Source: Tribonema minus (taxonomy: Eukaryota; Sar; Xanthophyceae; Tribonematales; Tribonemataceae). Taken from it: 64,000 nucleotides of DNA. The DNA is taken from NCBI GenBank assembly GCA_017506865.1, contig JAFCMP010000101.1, positions 496,001 to 560,000 on the forward strand, read 5' to 3'. Below the pieces are notes generated by a model. That model was not told the origin of the DNA and searched no databases. It was given only the letters and a program-made list of their open reading frames with translations. Position numbers and translations under genes: made by a program. Positions 58,770 through 64,000 of the stretch are shown one piece after another; within the stretch, counting starts at the first letter, position 1, and each line of letters starts with the position of its first letter.

Positions 58770-59518
58770 CTGATCATGTCCACAAGTCGGGAAACGGGAC
58801 AGCGTTACAAGCATGTGCGGTTCAGCACTGTGTGCCAAGAAGAGTAGCAGCTGACCATCGGTGAAACAACAAACTTAATTTCAAGGTTCTATCACGTAAA
58901 TCAACGAAGCACGTTCTGCAGGACTGTATCACAGATCCGGACGCAGGCCTGGCATGGACGACGACACGGCAGCTAGCACAGGAAAATCTACGTCTCTGCT
59001 GCAACTTTGGGATAGGCTTCTGTGAATCCACTTTACACGCTTGAGGCCCGAGCATTTGGCAGGTGTGTTGACGTCCAGACAGACGAACCACATGTATACA
59101 GCACCGCTGCTTGTGTCAGCAGGTGGCTGTCAAAGAACTGGTGGTGGGCAACAAATTAACACAAATCATTCCACTGTATGCATGTGTCACATGACTGTGC
59201 CATCTGACTGGTAGGTTTCAATATCCAGAAAATCGAGTATCGGCTCTGGCGCAGTGTCACCAATTGCTTGCAACAGGGATACATAGAACATGCACCTATT
59301 TAGAGAATTGCATCCCCTACATCAGCTCTAAGAGCTACTGCGTTGGTGTCATTGCAATCAACGCGATGCGCCAGACGATTATTGTCACGATGTGCGCTTA
59401 ACGAAGGCACGGCATCAAGGCGCCACACAATTGAACTGCACTTCATAATCATAACGTGCCGTGCACAAATTGCACATTCGAAGCCTTACACCACATATGA
59501 GTAATGGGTTGCACTGAC

Positions 59519-59597
59519 CGGATCCATTGCGCTCCCAGCAGCTTTGCAGCAGCTGCCAGTGTTGTTGTCGCCTCGTCAAGTGTGCGGAGGTCCGAAT
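59519..59597 (-). CDS. Probable upstream exon of AP2 gene 2
   Basis: A 79-nt exon with acceptor GACAG, donor ATCCG|GTCAGT and frame SDLRTLDEATTTLAAAAKLL, plus a short tail. A homologue ending at 43356 lies at the same place upstream of AP2 gene 1 but contains a TGA. Its end phase (two bases) fits the gene 1 exon 42716-42602. Function unknown; helical. Confidence 0.5.
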
Positions 59598-59984
59598 CTG
59601 TCAAGTGTGTGCATGCCGTGACATCACTTCAGCTGAGGCCCTATTTACCAACAGCAAAGGTACGAAGTAGGTGTTGCCATCAGATGCAACAGCAGCGCAC
59701 GTCTCATGTAGCTCGCTTTGGCGAGGGTGCCAAATACTACAGTACTTCCAGTTCGTGTGAAGAAACCATGCGATGCCAAATGGCACCTGGTGTGCAGATT
59801 AGATCGCGCTAAAGCCGACGAAATCAGATTCTCTCATCCTTGAGGTTAGGGGCTCAACTTGCACGAACGAGCTGTTGTTCTGTCTACTCACCTGATTAAT
59901 AGTCCACAGCGCAGGAGTAACGCAAGCACGAGCGCTGTCTGCAAGCGTGTCTGCCACTACTATGTACTTCACCTTGAACGTGAA
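59598..59984. other. Unassigned stretch between the probable AP2 exon and a LINE
   Basis: A minus-strand frame at 59990-59895 ends at a good donor (CAG|GTGAGT) and could be an exon (IVVADTLADSARACV), but it has no counterpart in gene 1. Otherwise nothing supported. Confidence 0.3.
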
Positions 59985-60633
59985 CTTGGACGTATGGACT
60001 TGTATTTATAAAGGCCCAAGGGAGGCCGGGTTGCCTATGCAATCGAAAAGCTTGCGTCAACGCAGCAGCCTAGTCTGCGCTGTGCCCTAGGAGTCTGGAT
60101 ACCGGCGCCGCAACACAGCCCAGCATTCGCGCTCCACGTGTGTATGCCATGACGCGCTCCGCCAACTCCCGCGCCAGCGATATGCTCAGCTCAATGTGGA
60201 TCTGACGCTTAGCTAACCCGGCCTTGCGTAACACATCTGCCTTCCCCCCCCCCTGAGCACAGTGCTGAGTGCATTGCCAACTCCTTAACAAAAAGGCTTG
60301 TCTGCTTGCCCAGCCGTCCGTACGACTCCTGCACGAATGGCACAAAAGCCCAAGATGACGTCAAGGTGCCGGTGTGGTGCTTGACCTTCGCGTCCTCCCC
60401 CACCCCAGCAGCATAGCCGTCCGTGTTCGAGGCATTTGTTTTGCCTGTCAGGTACGAGCTCGCTGTGGGCGCGCGCACACTTGTGTCTAGCACTATTCCC
60501 TTGTTACGGTATGCACTGCTAAAGTGCAGACACCCTGGGTCAATGACTGTGTCCGCCCGATACCCCGGTACCTTGAAGACGCTAGCGTCCTCATTGCGGA
60601 CAATAGAGACATGGTGCTGTCTCAAGATGCGCT
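59985..60633 (-). mobile_element. 5'-truncated LINE inserted in an AP2 exon (copy 2)
   Basis: About 650 bp, about 98% identical to 12530-13164 over the compared part. It carries the same endonuclease-like frame and a longer G-run (12 G instead of 7) at the frame-shift point. The 3' end is TATAAATACAAGTCCATACGT as in copy 1. The 5' junction falls within an AP2 exon b after the codons for MRNFAA. A target duplication could not be recognised. Confidence 0.85.
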
Positions 60634-61365
60634 GCAGCGAAATTCCGCATAAATGCTGCTTCCTGCACTGTATTGCACGTAGGACTGAAGACTTTCCTGT
60701 ATGGAATGCAGCCACAACAGTATAGTCACCGACAGGGAAAGTACAAAGCAGAAACTGTGCCAGCAGCTTACATTGGCACTTCAGAATCTGACAGCACAAC
60801 AGCCCTCAGACTGCAACAAGAAATTTATGTCACAGGTTCACTGAAATCCAATGTGCGCCATTTAGGCTAATAGTGCAACGTTATTGATGATTTCTCAATG
60901 ATGACCTTCAACGTTTTTGCAATTCACTGAGTTTGCAAAGCAGTGTTGACGGTTGACGGCTAACTCATAGGCACTCTGTTATACACTGCACCAATGGCTA
61001 GTTGGATAATTTAAAGGCGCTTTCCCTGATACCAAGCAACCTCTGTGATTCGACCAATGCCTGCAAGCCTCGTGTGTGTTGCATTTTGCCACTTAATTGC
61101 TCAAATGAGAGCTTGTCAAAAAAGCAGCGCTGCAGTGTCATGCATGGTGCACTCACTTTTCACGATAACAGAGGCTGCTGTAGCAGGTGCCATTAGGATA
61201 GTATTTAATGCCGTACAGCTGAGGCAACGGCTGGCGCCTTGACAACCTCCCAGAAGCAGCTGCAGGCACTGGCAGGAGTGCTGCAGCCTTTTTTCCCGGT
61301 GGAGACACATCATCTGATGCAGCTGTTGCGCATGGAAAACCAGATGTGCCATCTTCGGTGCTACC
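60634..61365 (-). pseudogene. Additional AP2 module broken by a LINE
   Basis: Exon a at 61365-61157 (QPLPQLYGIKYYPNGT, donor GAAAA|GTGAGT, ending in phase 2 like the other exons a) is followed by exon b starting at 60696 (SPTCNTVQEAAFMRNFAA). Exon b is interrupted near 60634 by the LINE, where an intact copy would run to about 60609. It is the fourth AP2 module in this direction and has no equivalent seen upstream of gene 1. It may be the 5' part of AP2 gene 2 or a remnant of a third gene copy. Confidence 0.65.
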
Positions 61366-62726
61366 CTGCGACACGCAAGGTCAAGCGATGAATCGGTCAT
61401 CTGGGTAACTTAAAGATGGGATGCATCATTTCAACATGCAACAAGAAGCGCGCACAACTGTGGCTTGCCACCATGAAGAGCTTCCTCTGAGATGCAAACA
61501 TGCTTGCTGGACGCACATTTGCGGAGTCTCAGGCCACTGACTCGGAGCCAAGACTGTGTACCAACCCTAGCATGCACTGTCAGGTCAGGACAACTCTGAG
61601 TCACTCCACTAACGCCACAGGTTGCGCATAGACATGTCTGTGCAAGATTAGAAGGACCATATGAACAAGAAACGCGATACACGAAATCAGCAATTATGCA
61701 TTGCAAATAGCTGAGGGCACTCTTTCACACTCATCACAACCGCATGGCACAGATAATATCCTCCACCAGCACATTGACTGTGGTACAAGTGCTACCTGCT
61801 GACTGCAGATGCGGACGTTTGTTCCTCAAATCAACATGAAACGGCAACTGCTACAGTGCCATGAAAGATGGCCATAGCAGTGCAGCATGCCATTGGCATC
61901 AACGGCATTGTCCCGCCCTTGCGCCAATGAATGTGCTGCTCCTCATTGCCATGACAGTCCATTATACTGCATACTGCATTTGAGCCACCAATTGAAGGCA
62001 GCTTGAAGTCGCCGTCAGGGTAGTCATCCATTTGTCCTGCTGCATGCTTCTGTGAAGTGTCATACACTGGCAACGCAAAGTGCCAGTGGCGACGCGCATG
62101 ACGACCGGCAAGGCCTTCCTGAACCCAATCATTAATCCCATATTCCTTGGTGTGCGGCAGGTGACTTGATAATCAATACACAATGTCATAAGGGAGACAG
62201 CACATGCGGTTCACCGTACGTGTGGTGCCAGATCATTAAGCATCTTGAGGATAGCACACCACCAGTCATTCACGGAGGTTAGTACTCGCTTTAATAAATG
62301 CACCTAGTAGTACTACAAAAAAGTAACCGAAACATTATCAGCCTTTTAGGTAATTGTGTAGAATGTTTCAAAAGAATATCTCAAAGGACATAGAGGGCTT
62401 CATTTTGTGCTTCCACCAGCAGGCACCTGCAGATCTGTTGAGGGGGGTGAAACTCGAAAGGCCATGTCTCTCAGCTTTTTTTTCCACAAACAATGATCAG
62501 TACATGGAGACAGTGGCATGGCGTACTCTCAGAAAGTGTTTTTCCCGGGTACTTGAAAGGCAACGACTCCCTGGACTTCACATAGCATGGAAGCGCCTAA
62601 TCACAGGCTCACTTCCACTTCAAGGCTGCAAAGCGGCTGTCACTCTCGACATTTCATTTTTTATTCCACAGCAATTTTCCCCCACCAGCGTCAACATCTA
62701 GTACATTAAAATTTAGTGTTACGCAC
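61366..62726. other. Unassigned region
   Basis: No exon with family support. The part at about 62225-62460 resembles 62945-63080 (words accaccagtcattcacggagg and ccagcaggcacctgcagatct), so the tandem exon unit to the right is partly repeated here too. Confidence 0.45.
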
Positions 62727-63636
62727 CTCTTCATTGAGCTCAGATGCCACTGGATTTGAATGCAGCTGCACCGGTGTCTTCGCTGGCTGCAGCTTCGTCT
62801 CCTTTGCCAGCTGCTCTTGCATGCATGCCTCCTGCGCCAAGGCGTCGTGAAGCGCCCATGGAGTTGCGAACTTCCCTGGCTGCACAGTTCAGCCGCATAA
62901 AGCAAAGAAGTAGACGGCGTCATACACATATGCCTGTTGCGCAACGGAGGTATCCGAGATGGCACACCACCACTTATGCACGGAGGTCGGAAGTCGCTTG
63001 AATGACGCACCTATGTACAAGGCTTCATTGCATGCTTGCACCAGCAGGCACCTGCAGATCTATAGAACGGAGGTTCAATCATATGATCACATAATAGTTA
63101 TCCATCTCTGAGCTCTCTTTTTGACAAAGACTGACACAAACAGACAGTGGTGTGGCGTACTCTCATGAAGTAAGTTTCGCGAATGCTTCAAGCACAGTGA
63201 GGCCTTGGACTTCACGTACTACAGAACTACTAGCCTACTAGCATTGATTCTGAAGCAGCCTAATCACATACTTGCTTCTGCTGTGAGGCTGCAATGCTAA
63301 CACTCTCGACTGGGAGCAATTCATGTTCCATTCGCTGTTTGCTCACTTCTAGGCTGGTGGCAAAGTTTATTGAGCACTGCAGGTGCCCTTTCATTCCGTG
63401 GCAACGGTCTTGAGAAGCGTCAACATCTAGTACAGTAGTATGTTCATCTTGCCAATGGTCTTAATAATACGCACCTGTTCATTGAGTTCAGAGGCCACTG
63501 CTGGCTTCGAATGCAGCTGCACCGGTGTCTTCGCCAGTGGCAGTTTCGTCTCCTTTGCCAGCTGATTGCACATGTGCATGCATGCCTTCTGCGCCAAAGC
63601 GTCGTGAAGCGCCCATGGAGTTGCGAACATCCTTGG
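62727..63636 (-). CDS. Two tandem homologous exons of an unknown gene
   Basis: Exons 63636-63475 (54 codons) and 62879-62727 (51 codons), both phase 0, with acceptors GTGCAG and donors CAG|GTGCGT and GAG|GTGCGT. They encode related sequences with FATPWALHDALAQ, QLAKETKL, AKTPVQLHS and ASELNE. The differences in length are 6 and 3 nt, keeping frame, which supports coding. The unit of about 757 bp, including intron sequence, was duplicated. They could be 5' exons of AP2 gene 2 or belong to a separate gene that leaves the window. The family is not recognised; sequence is helical and charged. Confidence 0.6.
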
Positions 63637-64000
63637 CTGCACAGTTCAGATGCATGGAGCAAAGGGACAAAGAGCATCATACACATACGCCTTTGAGGTA
63701 TTGCCTTTGAGGTGTAAACAACCCAAATCCTGCTGACATGGGTTGTTGATGATCACATATCCAGCAGCTGGAAGCAGTTGAAGGTATAGACCATTGAAAC
63801 TGGAGGTGACGTTGGAACTGCAACTTCAAAACGACTTCAGCCCATTGGCAAGTAGCACGGCTGCTTTTGGCAGCTGAACATGCTGCTTCTGAGCCAGTCA
63901 GGCGGTTCTGAAAGCAAGCACCTGAGCATAAGTTTGCATGTTCCACTGGCTGTCAGTGGCACATGAATCACTCACGAGTGTTGCAAGGGTCGTCATGCCC
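63637..64000. other. Unassigned right end of window
   Basis: Contains a moderately open minus-strand frame (63946-63677), but no acceptor, donor or motif that I can defend. Confidence 0.35.

Noticed and set aside
1-64000. tRNA, rRNA or CRISPR arrays
   Set aside because: No cloverleaf-like A/B-box pairs, rRNA-like blocks or regularly spaced identical repeats with unique spacers were recognised; the tandem arrays found are contiguous duplications.

Overview
The window is nuclear DNA of a eukaryote, most likely a unicellular alga or related protist. The evidence is spliced genes with many short exons, vertebrate-type (TTAGGG)n telomeric repeats inside introns, AP2-domain transcription-factor-like genes, LINE fragments and very low coding density. 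The lineage cannot be fixed from sequence alone. Every host gene I could assemble lies on the minus strand. Almost all introns are GT-AG (one GC-AG), and most are in phase 0.

Layout, low to high coordinate (genes read right to left). 479-3464: five exons of a YigB-like HAD phosphatase whose 3' end is not found. 3.65-5.38 kb: a decayed reading-frame segment on the plus strand. 6276-11623: a serine/threonine protein kinase with an N-terminal coiled coil. 12299-13164: a 5'-truncated LINE with an endonuclease-like C-terminus. 15360-22717: a seven-exon gene for an unrecognised protein of about 352 residues. 23317-31202: a complete DDI1 gene in nine exons (ubiquitin-like, helical, aspartic protease and UBA regions; 456 residues). 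31950-42.7 kb and 45035-59.6 kb: two tandem paralogues of a gene with three AP2 domains, each domain split over two exons. 60.6-61.4 kb: a further AP2 module broken by a LINE. 62727-63636: two homologous tandem exons of an unknown gene.

The most unusual object is nested in an intron of the second AP2 gene. A 2.8-kb element (51401-54237) has near-perfect terminal inverted repeats of about 180 bp, a TA target duplication and two plus-strand ORFs. It sits inside a LINE fragment that has its own 14-bp target duplication. ORF1 resembles telomere resolvases (protelomerases) of the tyrosine-recombinase fold; ORF2 is unknown. The element begins TACTTC and ends GAAGTA. The joined palindrome TACTTCGAAGTA occurs three more times exactly and three times with one mismatch, outside exons I could define.

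A second theme is local tandem duplication across exon/5'-splice-site boundaries. It is seen in the kinase gene, the unknown gene (both inside it and at its 3' end) and DDI1 (two places). It has produced arrays of extra splice sites and candidate cassette exons, as expected if introns and exons here arise by segmental duplication.
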